A stretch of 64,000 nt of DNA from Gerris lacustris (taxonomy: Eukaryota > Arthropoda > Insecta > Hemiptera > Gerridae), in NCBI GenBank assembly GCA_951217055.1, contig OX578280.1:37461628-37525627 (forward strand), written 5' to 3'. Below the pieces are notes generated by a model. The model was given only the letters and a program-made list of their open reading frames with translations, was not told where the DNA came from and searched no databases. The translations under genes and the position numbers were made by a program. This document shows positions 23,594 through 36,067 of the stretch, piece after piece (the stretch's first letter is position 1; each line of letters begins with the position of its first letter).

Positions 23594-23860
23594 CAAATTT
23601 AACTTGTATTCACTCGGTTTTTTGTATTTAATATATACATATCAATCAAATAAATAATTATATCATATTATGAGTTTCTTTTATATTTATCAGCATGAGC
23701 TACGTTTGAATTGTCTCCTACCTACCTATCTTCAAGTAGTATATTAACTATGTATGCCTTTTACTAGTTACTAATAAATAATACTCTTAATAAATGAGAA
23801 ATTAAACGTAGTCAAAACCAATTAGACTGGGAAGTCAAAACAATCATCAACCATTATACA

Positions 23861-24870
23861 ACCGCCCATTTTTTCCTCCAGGCCACGAACTTAAAAATTT
23901 TAAATTGGAATGTGTATTTTTTATAGCAGATTTGGAATCTATGGAAAAAATAAGAAAATTTTACTTCAACTCTTTTTTTTCATGTTTTTTAAATCAAATT
24001 ATAATTATTATTAATCTTTTCTTTTTTTTTCCGTCTACAATCTTTTGCCCCCTGTTTGAAATGTAGTAGTGAAAAATGGTAATTGAAAACTGGGGTAGAT
24101 TTCAGTGCACTTGTATAGGAAGAAAAAGTCCTTAACAAAATTTACGAAATAAGGACAAAAATTAGTCCCCTAAACAAGTGTTGATGAAGAAAATACTGAA
24201 AATGTTTTAAAAACATTGGAAAAAGCGGCATTTCTTTAGATTGTTACTCCTCTTATTAAAAAAAGAGGGGAGTAACAATCTAAGGAAGGTGTACGAAATG
24301 TTCTTCTTTAGACTGTTACTTCCCCATAAAAACGAAAGTGTGATATTCTTTTGTCCCAAAGTATATTAGACTAAGCATCCCTTTGTCTTAAAAGATATTT
24401 AGTCAAAGTCATTTATAATCGAAAAAATTATAGGGGATTAACAATCTAAAGAAGTACCGAAAAAGCTAGTTTAGCTGTATTTTAAAAGGTTTAAATAAAT
24501 ACAAAGACAGGTTTTCATTCATCTAGTAATTTATTGTTTATTAATTCTTGGGAAAAGGGCTAAATAATTAAATAAAATGTTTTAATTGATTCAAATTTAC
24601 CTCAAAAATTAAATGAATAATTTTTACAATGTTTAATACAAGATATATATATTTTTTTATATACAAGTGCACTGAAATCTACTATTTTTATACTTTTGTC
24701 CCCTACAGGGGGCAAAATATTGAAGATAGAAAAAATTTACCAGCAAAATTTTACCATTTTTCGCCAGAAAATTCAAATCTGCTGTAAAAAATATACACTC
24801 CAATTTGAAATTTGGAAGTTGGGTGGCCTGGGGGCAAAAAGATTGGTTGCCCCTAGTGAGCTAAAAGTTA
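23861..24870. mobile_element. Foldback element, about 1 kb
   Basis: Outer arm 23861-24120 is complementary, with indels, to about 24655-24850: shared words AGGCCAC, TTGGA.TGT.TATTTTTTA.AGCAGATTTG, TTTTGCCCCCTGT and GATTTCAGTGCACTTGTATA. In the middle, TTAGATTGTTACTCC near 24236 pairs with 24268-24286 as a second hairpin. Non-coding. Confidence 0.8.
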
Positions 24871-25608
24871 TGGCGCACTAGGTCATAGTCTATAACATGA
24901 AAATAACTTCCCTTTGCATGGTACAGATCCCCCAAGTTTTATTATTTTATCAAACCGTTCAAATTGTGTTAAATTTGTATCTTATGATAACTCAGTAATT
25001 TAATATATTTGAGGCTTTCAATGCTCCCTTCAATACAATATAAGCCATTTTATCGGTGAATTAATAACATTCATATTTATTTAGTAATAATTACATGCCC
25101 TCCTCCCCAGAAAACAATTCTGGTGATCATGATAATAGCGTTTAGTATTATTTCTCTTTGGATGCCACTACAAACTGATTTGTTTAACTTTTAACGCCAG
25201 ATTTTAATAATTTAATAATAATATCCTTATATTTATTTTAATAATTAAGTTATACTTCTAAATTAGAAAGAAATTCTGTGATTAGAAGGGTTTGTGAAAA
25301 CGAAGAAGTAAAAATCTAGAGGTTAGGAAGCAGGTCGATTTAATTATATTACCATAATATCCATATTAATGATTAATGAAACAACACACGAAAGAATTAA
25401 TACATTAAGTGTTTTAATGTTAATATTATACTAACACATCTAAGTTAACCAACACGATATCGATTAGTCATATAATATGATCAATAAGTCATTTATAGAA
25501 TAGAAATTAGAAAAGTGATGATCTTTGGTCCGAGAAAAGGCTTTGTTAAAATGACTTGTGAGTCACAATCTATTTTATTACTAATGGTTACAAAGATACA
25601 TCTTTATG
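24871..25608. other. AT-rich stretch, nothing recognised
   Basis: No gene or repeat that I can support. Confidence 0.5.
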
Positions 25609-25674
25609 CATAATAGGGGGCGACCCTATTCTGCATAATGGCTATTATGCAAAATACTTTGCATAATTTGCATA

Positions 25675-25878
25675 ATGGCTACTTCTGATCGTACGAAGTC
25701 GCTAAAACTTGGTACAATTATCTATTATACTATAAATAAGCAAATGCATCAACTTTTAGACAATTTTGACACAAAAATTGGGCTCCAAACAAATTCTAGC
25801 CATTTTAAAAGTAACTCCTACACCCAAGTACTATGGGTAATTTGTACTTCTAATGCGGCTAGGGTGCTAAAACGTTGA
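25675..25878 (+). other. Arm-encoded frame, identical to 32016-32219 on the minus strand
   Basis: A 67-codon frame (MATSDRTKSLKL…) is present without change in both arms. It has no recognisable domain and no splice or promoter context. I think it is a frame accident kept identical because the arms are nearly identical, not a gene. Confidence 0.5.
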
Positions 25879-25929
25879 CAAATTGTTTATTATAGGGTAT
25901 AAACAACATCCAACAAGTTTTTTAGACCA

Positions 25930-27820
25930 ATAGAGCCAAAATTTACGGCTTAGGCTCAATATTTGTATTTTGCATAACGGGGTAATTTTGCATAATCGGT
26001 ACTTCTAACAATGCTACGGGGCTAAAACTTTGCAAAATTGATTATTATACTAAAAAATTAATATTCTGTAAGTTTTAGACCGATAGAGCCAAAATTTACG
26101 GCTTAGGCTCAATATTTGTATTTTGCATAACGGGGTAATTTTGCATAATCGGTACTTCTAACAATGCTACGGGGCTAAAACTTTAGTAAATTGTGTAATA
26201 AACTAAAAAATTAAAATTCTGTAAGTTTTAGATCGATAGAGCCAAAATTTACGGGTAAGGCTCAATATTAGTATTTTGCATAACGGGGTAATTTTGCATA
26301 ATCGGCACTTTTAGCAATGCTACTGGGCTAAAACTTTGCAAAATTGATTATTATACTAAAGAATTAAAATTCTGTGTGTTTTAGACCGATGGAGCCAAAA
26401 TTTACGGCTTAGGCTCAATATTTGTATTTTGCATAACGGGGTAATTTTGCATAATCGGTACTTCTAACAATACTACTGGGCTAAAACTTTGCAAAATTGA
26501 TTATTATACTAAAAAATTAAAATTCTGTGTGTTTCAGACCGATAGAGCCAAAATTTACGGCTTAGGCTCAATATTTGTATTTTGCATAACGGGGTAATTT
26601 TGCATAATCGGTACTTCTAACAATGCTACGGGGCTAAAACTTTCGTAAATTGATTATTATACTAAAAAATTAAAATTCTGTGTGTTTTAGACCGATGGAG
26701 CCAAAATTTACGGCTTAGGCTCAATATTTGTATTTTGCATAACGGGGTAATTTTGCATAATCGGTACTTCTATCAATGCTACTGAGCTAAAACTTTAGTA
26801 AACTGTGTATTAAAGTAAAAAATTAAAATTCTGAAAGTTTTAAACCGATAGAGCCAAAATTTACGGGTTAGGCTCAATATTAGTATTTTGCATAACGGGG
26901 TAATTTTGCATAATCGGTACTTCTAACAATGCTACTGGGCTAAAACTTTGCAAAATTGATTATTATACTAAAAAATTAAAATTCTGTGTGTTTCAGACCG
27001 ATAGAGCCAAAATTTACGGCTTAGGCTCAATATTTGTATTTTGCATAACGGGGTAATTTTGCATAATCGGCACTTTTAACAATGCTACGGGGCAAAAACT
27101 TTGGAAAATTGATTATTATACTAGAAAATTAAAATTCTGTGTGTTTTAGACCGATAGAGCCAAAATTTACGGCTTAGGCTCAATATTTGTATTTTGCATA
27201 ACGGGGTAATTTTGCATAATCGGTACTTCTAACAATGCTACGAGGCTAAAACTTTCGTAAATTGATTATTATACTAAAAAATTAAAATTCTGTGTGTTTT
27301 AGACCGATGGAGCCAAAATTTACGGCTTAGGCTCAATATTTGTATTTCGCATAACGGGGTAATTTTGCATAATCGGTACTTCTATCAATGCTACTGAGCT
27401 AAAACTTTAGTAAATTGTGTATTAAACTAAAATATTAAAATTCTGTAAGTTTTAGACCGATAGAGCCAAAATTTACGGCTAAGGCTCAATATTTGTATTT
27501 TGCATAACAGGGTAATTTTGCATAATCGGTACTTCTAACAATGCTACTGGGCTAAAACTTTAGTAAATTGTTTATTAAACTAAAAAATTAAAATTCTGTA
27601 AGTTTTGGATCGATAGAGCCAAATTTTACGGCTTAGGCTCAGTATTTGTATTTTGCATAACGGGGTAATTTTGTATAATCGGTACTTCTAACAATGCTAC
27701 TGGGCTAAAACTTTAGTAAATTGTTTAATAAACTAAAAAATTAAAATTCGGTAAGTTTTGGATCGGTAGAGCCAAAATTAACGGCTTAGGCTCAATTTTA
27801 GTATTTTGCATAATTGAGTT
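25930..27820 (+). repeat. 153-bp satellite array, left arm
   Basis: The GAGCCAAAATTTACGG word recurs at 25933, 26086, 26239, 26392 and 26545, exactly 153 bp apart, about 12 units in all. Each unit contains GCATAACGGGGTAATTTTGC and GGGCTAAAACTTT. Units differ by a few substitutions. Confidence 0.95.
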
Positions 27821-29179
27821 TGTTGACTGGACTAGTGGTTTTGGTTTATTATTTTGAACTCTTGAAATTTCTTTTCTTTAGAATTGCAACAGAACTATTC
27901 TGTACTTGAATAAAAGCTAATTTAATGTGCTACAACTTCATTTCTTTTGACTTTTGTTGAAAGGGAGAGGTTTTATGACGATATTCGCCCCGAAGCGAGA
28001 GCTGTACTTCAATTTTCCATTTTTTGTAAAACACTGCCGATTTTTGAAGTGTAATATCTCGGGAACTATTTGATGTACAGAGTTGTCGTTTGACGTAAAC
28101 TGAATCTTATTATCTTTACTACAACTTCATATGTCATGACTTTTCTCGTAGGTTAACAGTTTTACACCGATATTCGCCCCGAAACGAGAGCACTACTTTC
28201 AATTTCAATTTTTTGAAAATAAACTTAATTTTTTATGTGGCATATCTCGGAAACTATTGGACGTACAGAGTTGCCGTTGGACTTAAATTGTAAATTTATT
28301 ATACTGAAAAAAAGTATGGACAATTAACATCGAACAACGCATAGTTTACGGTAAATCCCAAAAAAGAGTTCTTTTGCCCCACTAATCCTACTTTATTTTT
28401 TATTACCTAACTGTGAGCGCTTTTAACTTAAAAACGGTCGGAGCTAGAAAAAATGTTTAAAGGCCTATTTTTATTGGCAATTTAATAAGAACAAATTTGT
28501 ACATAATCATAATTCGCCTAATGTCAATACTTTTCAAGACATGTGGTAAGAAACAAAAAAAAATCAGCAATGGCCCGGGGGGGGGGGGGGGAGCAAGCTT
28601 CCTCCCCCAGCATAATGATCTCCTATGTTGCCTGGACTATCAGTATTATTAGGTTTTTTTAAAAAAGTAAAAATGGGAGGGGGGCAGGGTTTTTTTTAAA
28701 AAACCTGGGGGGGGGGGGTTATCAAGCTATAAATCTTGGGAGGAGGGAAGTATTCAAAAGCGGGTGAAAGAATATAGAACACCCCTTTATTTTAGCTAGT
28801 ACATTGTGATAAAGAAATCCAGTTTCCCCCCTATTTTCTTGAAGTGTTAAATTGTAAAAATTTTGAACGCATTTATCTCGAAAACGGTTTTAGTTAGGAA
28901 AAATATGAAAAGGACTATTTTTGTTTAAAATCTAATTTAGAACAAATTGGTAAATAACTACAATTCGCCTAAAGGTAATACTTTACGAGATATTTGTGAA
29001 AAACCCAAAATGGCCCCTAAAACCATCAATTGTAGGGGTCACTTGCCCCACCCTCGGGGACTTTTAGTACGTTATACTGTAGCGTCTTCCGATCATTTTA
29101 AGTTTTTTTTACAGAACTATATGATTTAATGTTTTTAAATCCCGTTTTTTGGTCTAATTTGACTGGACTAATGGTATTG

Positions 29180-29310
29180 CTCACGAGCTTACCGGAGGTA
29201 ACGGAAGCTATGTTATCGTTCCGAAGAACGAAAAAAATTTAGGTCTTCGATTTGAAAAATTCGGAGGGAACATTTTTGGTTCCGTGTCGGTCTGTCGTTC
29301 AGTTGTTGGG
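29180..29310 (+). repeat. Dispersed repeat, copy in the foldback spacer
   Basis: GAGCTTACC…GGTAACGGAAGCTATGT…GATCG and TTTTTGGTTCC.TGTC are shared with 45490-45640 (same strand) and 54035-54195 (opposite strand). Confidence 0.75.
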
Positions 29311-29535
29311 AACCACCATAACTTAAAAACTACTAGTCCGATTTTAATTAAATTTGGATGGTAGATCATGATTAGCCTATTGATGGTCTCATATAAGTTT
29401 CAACATTCTGCGTTCATTTGTTTCTCTTCCACATGCGCACAAACATACATTAATTTATACCTATAGCTTCGAAAGTACTGATGTGATTTGTATGAAAATT
29501 TTATAGTTTATAGAAAGTAGCGTGCAGTAGCCCTA

Positions 29536-29766
29536 CATTAATTTGAAGAAACACCAATATGCGTTACTAAAAAGAACACCAAAAAGTTACAGGAAATGTC
29601 TCACTGTCTTGCAGACTCGTATGCAAGCTTTTCATATAATCCATGCGTTGATATTAATACTTCAGAGCAAGGAGAGGATCTTGCAAGATCTAAGCCAGTA
29701 GTAAGAAATCAGGTTAGCAGCTTTTTAGAACTACATCTCCTTTTGCAAGGTTCGATGTATAATTGA
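29536..29766 (+). other. Possible captured exon in the foldback spacer
   Basis: An open frame runs from after a stop near 29537 to the stop at 29764-29766. It includes EMSHCLADSYASFSYNP, DINTSEQGEDLARSKP and VVRNQ, with codon use that looks coding, and a GT donor directly after VVRNQ (AATCAG/GTTAGC at 29712). An ATG is at 29596. It resembles an internal exon of an ordinary gene, but I do not recognise it and no partner exon was found. Confidence 0.3.
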
Positions 29767-30007
29767 CTGAACCTGACACATGAAAGTAAAATAGATAATA
29801 CAAAAAAACAAAACAATAAATACAAATAAATTGTATGAACATTTCTTATGCTACCTTACTGCAATATAAACATTTTATATTATTCAATGTATACATAAAT
29901 ATTATTTCCTAAATTCCCAAATAGTTATTTACGCAACCGCAACAAGGGAGAGAAGTATGTTTTCCTGCTCGAGGTTAAGTTTTCTACTGAGGCATCGCCG
30001 AAGTTTT

Positions 30008-31975
30008 TAGTTTAATAAACAATTTACTAAAGTTTTAGCCCAGTAGCATTGTTAGAAGTACCGATTATGCAAAATTACCCCGTTATGCAAAATACTAATA
30101 TTGATCCTAAGCCGTAAATTTTGGCTCTATCGATCCAAAACTTACAGAATTTTAATTTTTTAGTTTAATAAACAATGTACTAAAGTTTTAGCCCAGTAGC
30201 AATGTTAGAAGTACTGATTATGCAAAATTACCCCGTTATGCAAAATACTAATATTGAGCCTAAGCCGTAAATTTTGGCTCTATCGATCTAAAACTTACTG
30301 AATTTTAATTTGTTAGTTTAATAAACAATTTACTAAAGTTTTAGCCCAGTAGCATTGTTAGAAGTACCGATTATGCAAAATTACCCCGTTATGCAAAATA
30401 CAAATATATAGTCCTAAGCCGTAAATTTTGGCTCCATCGGTCTAAAACACACAGAATTTTAATTTTTTAGTATAATAATCAATTTTGCAAAGTTTTAGCC
30501 CCGTAGCATTGTTAAAAGTGCCGATTATGCAAAATTACCCCGTTATGCAAAATACAAATATTCAGCCTAAGCCGTAAATTTTTGCTCTATCGGTCTAAAA
30601 CTTACAGAATTTTAATTTTTTAGTTTATTACACAATTTACTAAAGTTATAGCCCCGTAGCATTGTTAAAAGTGGTGATTATGCAAAATTACCCCGTTATG
30701 CAAAATACAAATATTGAGCCTAAGCCGTAAATTTTTGCTCTATCGGTCTAAATCTTACAGAATTTTAATTTTTTAGTTTATTACACAATTTACTAAAGTT
30801 TTAGCCCCGTAGCATTGTTAGAAGTACCGATTATGCAAAATTACCCCGTTATGCAAAATACAAATATTGAGGCTAAGCCGTAAATTTTGGCTCTATCGGT
30901 CTAAAACATACAGAATTTTAATTTTTTAGTATAATAATCAATTTTGCAAAGTTATAGCCCCGTAGCATTGTTAATAGTGGCGATTATGCAAAATTACCCC
31001 GTTATGCAAAATACAAATATTGAGCCTAAGCCGTAAATTTTTGCTCTATCGGTCTAAAACTTACAGAATTTTAATTTTTTAGTTTATTACACAATTTACT
31101 AAAGTTTTAGCCCCGTAGCATTGTTAGAAGTACCGATTATGCAAAATTACCCCGTTATGCAAAATACAAATATTGAGCCTAAGCCGTAAATTTTGGTTCT
31201 ATCGGTCTGAAACACACAGAATTTTAATTTTTTAGTATAATAATCAATTTTGCAAAGTTTTATCCCCGTAGCATTGTTAATAGTGCCGATTATGCAAAAT
31301 TACCCCGTTATGCAAAATACAAATATTGAGCCTAAGCCGTAAATTTTGTCTCCATCGGTCTAAAACACACAGAATTTGAATTTTTTAGTATAATAATCAA
31401 TTTTGCAAAGTTTTAGCCCAGTAGCATTGCTAAAAGTGCCGATTATGCAAAATTACCCCGTTATGCAAAATACTAATATTGAGCCTTACCCGTAAATTTT
31501 GGCTCTATCGATCTAAAACTTACAGAATTTTAATTTTTTAGTTTATTACACAATTTACTAAAGTTTTAGCCCCGTAGCATTGTTAGAAGTACCGATTATG
31601 CAAAATTACCCCGTTATGCAAAATACAAATATTGAGCCTAAGCCGTAAATTTTGGCTCTATCGGTCTGAAAAACACAGAATTTTAATTTTTTAGTATAAT
31701 AATTAATTTTGCAAAGTTTTATCCCCGTAGCATTGTAATAGTGCCGATTATGCAAAATTACCCCGTTATGCAAAATACAAATATTGAGCCTAAGCCGTAA
31801 ATTTTGGCTCTATCGGTCTAAAACTTACAGAATATTAATTTTTTAGTATAATAATCAATTTTGCAAAGTTTTAGCCCCGTAGCATTGTTAGAAGTACCGA
31901 TTATGCAAAATTACCCCGTTATGCAAAATACAAATATTGAGCCTAAGCCGTAAATTTTGGCTCTATTGGTCTGAA
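30008..31975 (-). repeat. 153-bp satellite array, right arm
   Basis: Inverted counterpart of the left array. CGTTATGCAAAATAC recurs at 30081, 30234 and onwards at 153-bp steps, about 13 units. It differs from the left arm in unit number. Confidence 0.95.
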
Positions 31976-32289
31976 ACTTGTTGGATGTTGTTTATACCCT
32001 ATAATAAACAATTTGTCAACGTTTTAGCACCCTAGCCGCATTAGAAGTACAAATTACCCATAGTACTTGGGTGTAGGAGTTACTTTTAAAATGGCTAGAA
32101 TTTGTTTGGAGCCCAATTTTTGTGTCAAAATTGTCTAAAAGTTGATGCATTTGCTTATTTATAGTATAATAGATAATTGTACCAAGTTTTAGCGACTTCG
32201 TACGATCAGAAGTAGCCATTATGCAAATTATGCAAAGTATTTTGCATAATAGCCATTATGCAGAATAGGGTCGCCCCATAATAGGTTTT

Positions 32290-33530
32290 TATATACTGTT
32301 TATAGTGTAAGAAAAGAGTAAATAAATAAATATGACAATTTTCAAACGTTGTGATATTTAACCACTGTTCTAGAATAGTTAAAACGTTTTACAACTACTT
32401 ATTCTTTAATGCTATAATTATACTTTAATAAAAAAAGTACCTCAAATCTTTTTTAATGAAATTGAAGCTATGGTTGTGGAGAATGATGAAGACAATAACA
32501 CAAGACACAAGGAATAAATTGAAGAAAATACAATATTATACACATTTACGCACAATTAACAGACTTCGCGAAGAATCGAGTGAAGACTAAAGACTGATTG
32601 ATAAGGGACATCTCAACGGCAGCAATCCTTCAGTGTAGCCCTTTCCTTATCGCGTCACTTTTTAGCTAAATGTAGATCTAACGCTAATAAAACTATATTA
32701 ACTGTACTTTAAATCAAATTATAATTATTATTATATTATTAACTGTAAATATATGTACATGTAATAATAATATGTATTATAATATTTTCTTCTATAATTT
32801 ACATTAATATTTGATCCTCTCAATATTATAATATTTATTTATCTTTTCTTATACACGTTTTCAGTAAATAAAATTATATATAATAAACAAAAAAAATCAA
32901 TAGTAAATTGTTATCAAATTAATATTTATTATTTTATATACAATACATACAAATGTACTATAATATGTATCATTTGTCACTTATATTTTAATCCTGTTAT
33001 ACTAAAATAATTCTGAAACCTATTTAGGCAAAATAATATAGTCTAAATTTATTTCTCAATTTAATGTATATAAATACAATCCATAAAATTTACGTAACTT
33101 TAAATTTCAAAGAAAATAATTATTAATTTACTTATTTTGTTAACTAACTAAGATCTTACTTCATACTTGTCGAAGTAAACTAAAATTCAACTATTTTGAA
33201 TTCGTCTAAAGTTAATGATTCTTTTTTTTCTCAAGTACCTTTTAGCTTTCATATATATTTAGTATATACAATAAGGGTATCCCGAACGGAAAGTTCCTAT
33301 GAAGCCTGATTTGAAATTTAAACTTAAGGTTAAAGCAAAAATTTAAATTCTTGAGAAGTCACAAATTAGAGCCTTGATGGAGGTCATCTTAACGGATTTA
33401 TCAAAATAAAATAACAGGGGCTTATTCGTGAGTTTTCTGAAAATCAGGGTTATTTTTACAGAGCTGAAATTGGTCTGAATCGACCCAAACATTTAATGCT
33501 CTTAAAAGGTTGATTGCAAGGTGTTTAATG
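32290..33530. other. AT-rich stretch, nothing recognised
   Basis: Includes a GC-richer patch at about 32560-32660 without ORF or repeat identity. Confidence 0.5.
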
Positions 33531-33534
33531 GTAA

Positions 33535-34450
33535 GAGGCGTAGTTTTTAGAGTTTCGAGGTCGTCCTAGAAACCCTTATGCTTTTGGTAGTTCGTCCGTC
33601 CGTCCGTCGCATCTTGGAGTATATCTCCCGACCTACTGAAGCTATAGACTTGAAATTTGGTATACAAGTTAAACTTTTTTGCCCAAAAACAGAAAAACTA
33701 TTGCGGACTTAAACACTCCAACTTTCTACGATCTGTGATCAATTGCGAATAGATCGCAATATTTTATATTTGTAATTTTTAAGTTGGGTATCATTTCAAA
33801 GGTATTGAAATGTAAATTACAAATATATATCGCGTTTCCAAAATGGCGGCCATTTTACCCCCCAAAAAATTAAAACAAAACATAAAAAAATGTCCCCCCC
33901 CCCGCTACCCCATTAGGACAGAAGCTAAAAATAAAGCAAAAATATGCATCTCAGTGGTCCAATGATATTTCCGGGAGTTAATATAAAAAAGTCAAATTTT
34001 AATGTTTAGGGGACCGTTAACCGACTCGGGAGCCCCAAAATTTTTGTCATTTGAAAATTCGAAGTTGGGTATCATTATAAAGCTATTGAAATTTCATTTA
34101 CAAAAATATATCGTGTTTCCAAAATGGCGGCCATTTTACCCCCCAAAATATTAAAACGCAAAACAAAATGGCTCCCCTTCCCCATTAGGAAAGGAGCTAA
34201 AAATAAGGCAAAAATACAAAAATATGGATCTCTGTGGTCCAATGATATTTCCGGGAGTTGATATAGAGAAGTCAAATTTTAAAAATTTTAGGGAGCCGTA
34301 ACTCTGGAGCCCCAAAATTTTTGTCATTTGAAATTCGAAGTTGGGTACCTATCATTTTAAAGGTATTGAAATTAGGTTCACAAAAATATATCGTTTTTCA
34401 AAATGGCGGCCATTTTACCCCTAAAATATCTAAATTAGTGCATACTACCG
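33535..34450 (-). repeat. Dispersed element with three internal tandem units, copy 2
   Basis: Inverted copy of 6100-7010. Unique end at 33540-33780 (CGTCCGTCCGTC, TTTTTTGCCCAAAAA), then three units with AAAATGGCGGCCATTTTACC at about 33838, 34118 and 34399 and TGATATTTCCGGGAGTT between them. Shorter frames here are not genes. Confidence 0.8.
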
Positions 34451-35160
34451 AAGATAGTAATGGATAATATAAATATATGTACTTCTTGTTTCTTAAAAGT
34501 GAATTTTTATACATATTTTTGACTAATGTTTCGATGATGGATAATTTAGGTATAAGAAAAGCGACATATTACATATTTTTGTTAAAAAAAATAAAAATGA
34601 ATAATAATAATGTACTTATGAATTCTTATGACCGAAGAAACCCTTTTAGTAACTTGCTGGCAAGTACTTGACGGGATTTTTGTGAATTAGGAGGATGATT
34701 GTCAAAAATTATTACTATTATTTTTTCCCCCTTTCTTTTATATGTTTATATTTTTCCTCAGCGTCAATTATCCAAAAATATTCCGCAGTAGTATGGCTTC
34801 GTTTGGGGACTCCCTATAGACATAATATTATACTTTGAGAAAGTATTAGATTTTGACGGATTTATACGTTTTAAGTTCCCAGACAGAGTCAGTATACAAA
34901 ACAATGTAACATAAAGCAAAAAATGGATTACAAATAAATAAAATTAGCATATCTTTTCAACTTCAACTGCAAGCAGTCATCATCAAAGGAGAGATTTTGT
35001 GATTCCACACTCCTTCTTTTCTCTTCAGTTCCTACATAGTTTATTACAGAGCAATCAGGCTGCTCGTATTTCTTGTGACATAGTTTTATGTGTATGATGT
35101 AAGTTTATTTTTACTTTAAAGTGTGTGTGTGTGTTGAAAACAATAATATTCGCTAATATT
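34450..35160. other. No gene recognised
   Basis: AT-rich. Contains a TG run at about 35119-35134. The plus frame 34477-34671 has no family features. Confidence 0.5.
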
Positions 35161-35168
35161 AAGAAGAC

Positions 35169-35174
35169 TTTATT
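35169..35174 (-). terminator. Poly(A) signal of gene F
   Basis: AATAAA on the minus strand, about 90 nt past the gene F stop. Confidence 0.6.
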
Positions 35175-35262
35175 AATTTATCAAGTTTGAGTATATTACT
35201 AAGATAAGACATGGCTTTCTCATGGTTTTCTCCATCGACTGTGAGTAGAGTTCAATATGGGT

Positions 35263-36022
35263 TTAACGTTTAGTATCGCCCTTAGATTGTTTAAGGTTTA
35301 TAAATTCCTCCGCTCTTTGTTTGCAAGTAGTTGTCTTATTGATAGAATCCTCGTACCATTGTTTTCTAATTTCTTCCTTTGTTTCATTTGGAAGGTTGCT
35401 GTATGTTTGTGAACAGTAGTTTAGTTCTGTTTGAGAACTTTTAATCATATTTTTAAGGATGTCCATAAACTGATGAACGATGAACATCAAATACTTTATA
35501 TCTTTTATCGCTGGAGGAGCAATTCTGAAACAAACAAGTCTCTGAATTATTCTTGTGAAAAACAATTTTTATTAAATCCAAACATACAAGTGAATATATA
35601 TATATATTTAAAACAAAGTCCCTTCACTAACATAACATAGTTATCACTACTTCTTTGAAAAGTTTGGTATGATAATTTTTTTTTAATGATATTGATGCTT
35701 GTCAAAAAGGGGGTTTCTAAAATTGAAATAAAATTTTTCAAATTAATCTAAGGGATCTAAGCACCAATTAACAATTAATAAAATATATTCTCGATTAAAT
35801 CCAGGGACAAGATGAGACATCGGGAAGGGAGGTCTTATCTTTTTTTTAGTAAAGCCTACCGCCTACATTTTTCTGGAAAGTCAATATTTAAAAATCCTTC
35901 TCCACTAGTCGTATAGTCAGTTACTAATTACAAAGTATAAAAAATTATATTTCATCTATGGGGATTCTAAATATTCTCTCTTAGCAATATAAATATTTCT
36001 TGACAATATTTTATAAACCTAT

Positions 36023-36067
<45 letters not shown>

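Larger units (their letters stand above)
18715..23755 (+). repeat. Segmental duplication, copy 2 (contains gene D)
   Basis: Collinear with 7650-11265. Enlarged by an insertion of about 1.4 kb (about 18990-20405: LINE relic and a dispersed repeat) and by the gene-fragment repeat at about 20585-21150. The gene itself and its immediate promoter are uninterrupted. Confidence 0.85.
27826..30007. other. Spacer of the giant foldback element
   Basis: Non-satellite 2.2 kb. It holds two tandem copies of a roughly 190-bp unit (27960-28290; ATATTCGCCCCGAA.CGAGAG and ATCTCGG.AACTATT), two diverged copies of another unit (28430-28570 and 28870-29020; ATTCGCCTAA.GT.AATACTTT), G tracts at about 28577-28591 and 28707-28716, a dispersed repeat at 29180-29310 and a possible exon at about 29536-29712. 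No transposase was recognised. Confidence 0.6.
25617..32277. mobile_element. Giant foldback transposon with satellite arms (6.66 kb)
   Basis: The ends GGGGCGACCCTATTCTGCAT (25617) and its complement (ending 32277) are flanked by ATAATAG at 25610-25616 and 32278-32284; one more base (C) also matches, so the target duplication is 7 or 8 bp. The outer 300 bp of the arms are almost identical. The next 1.9-2.0 kb of each arm is a tandem array of a 153-bp unit in opposite orientation. A 2.2-kb spacer separates them. Long, internally repetitive inverted repeats with a 7-8 bp duplication recall the Foldback/Galileo (P superfamily) type, but I see no transposase, so the class is inferred. Confidence 0.88.

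Noticed and set aside
23096..23596. 166-codon minus-strand frame opposite gene D exon 3
   Set aside because: Antisense shadow, as above.
25675..25878. Identical 67-codon frames in both foldback arms as a real gene
   Set aside because: No domain and no splice or promoter signal; identity follows from the arms being near-identical.
25930..27820. CRISPR-like array
   Set aside because: The 153-bp unit is contiguous with no unique spacers, and the region lies in an insect-type transposon.
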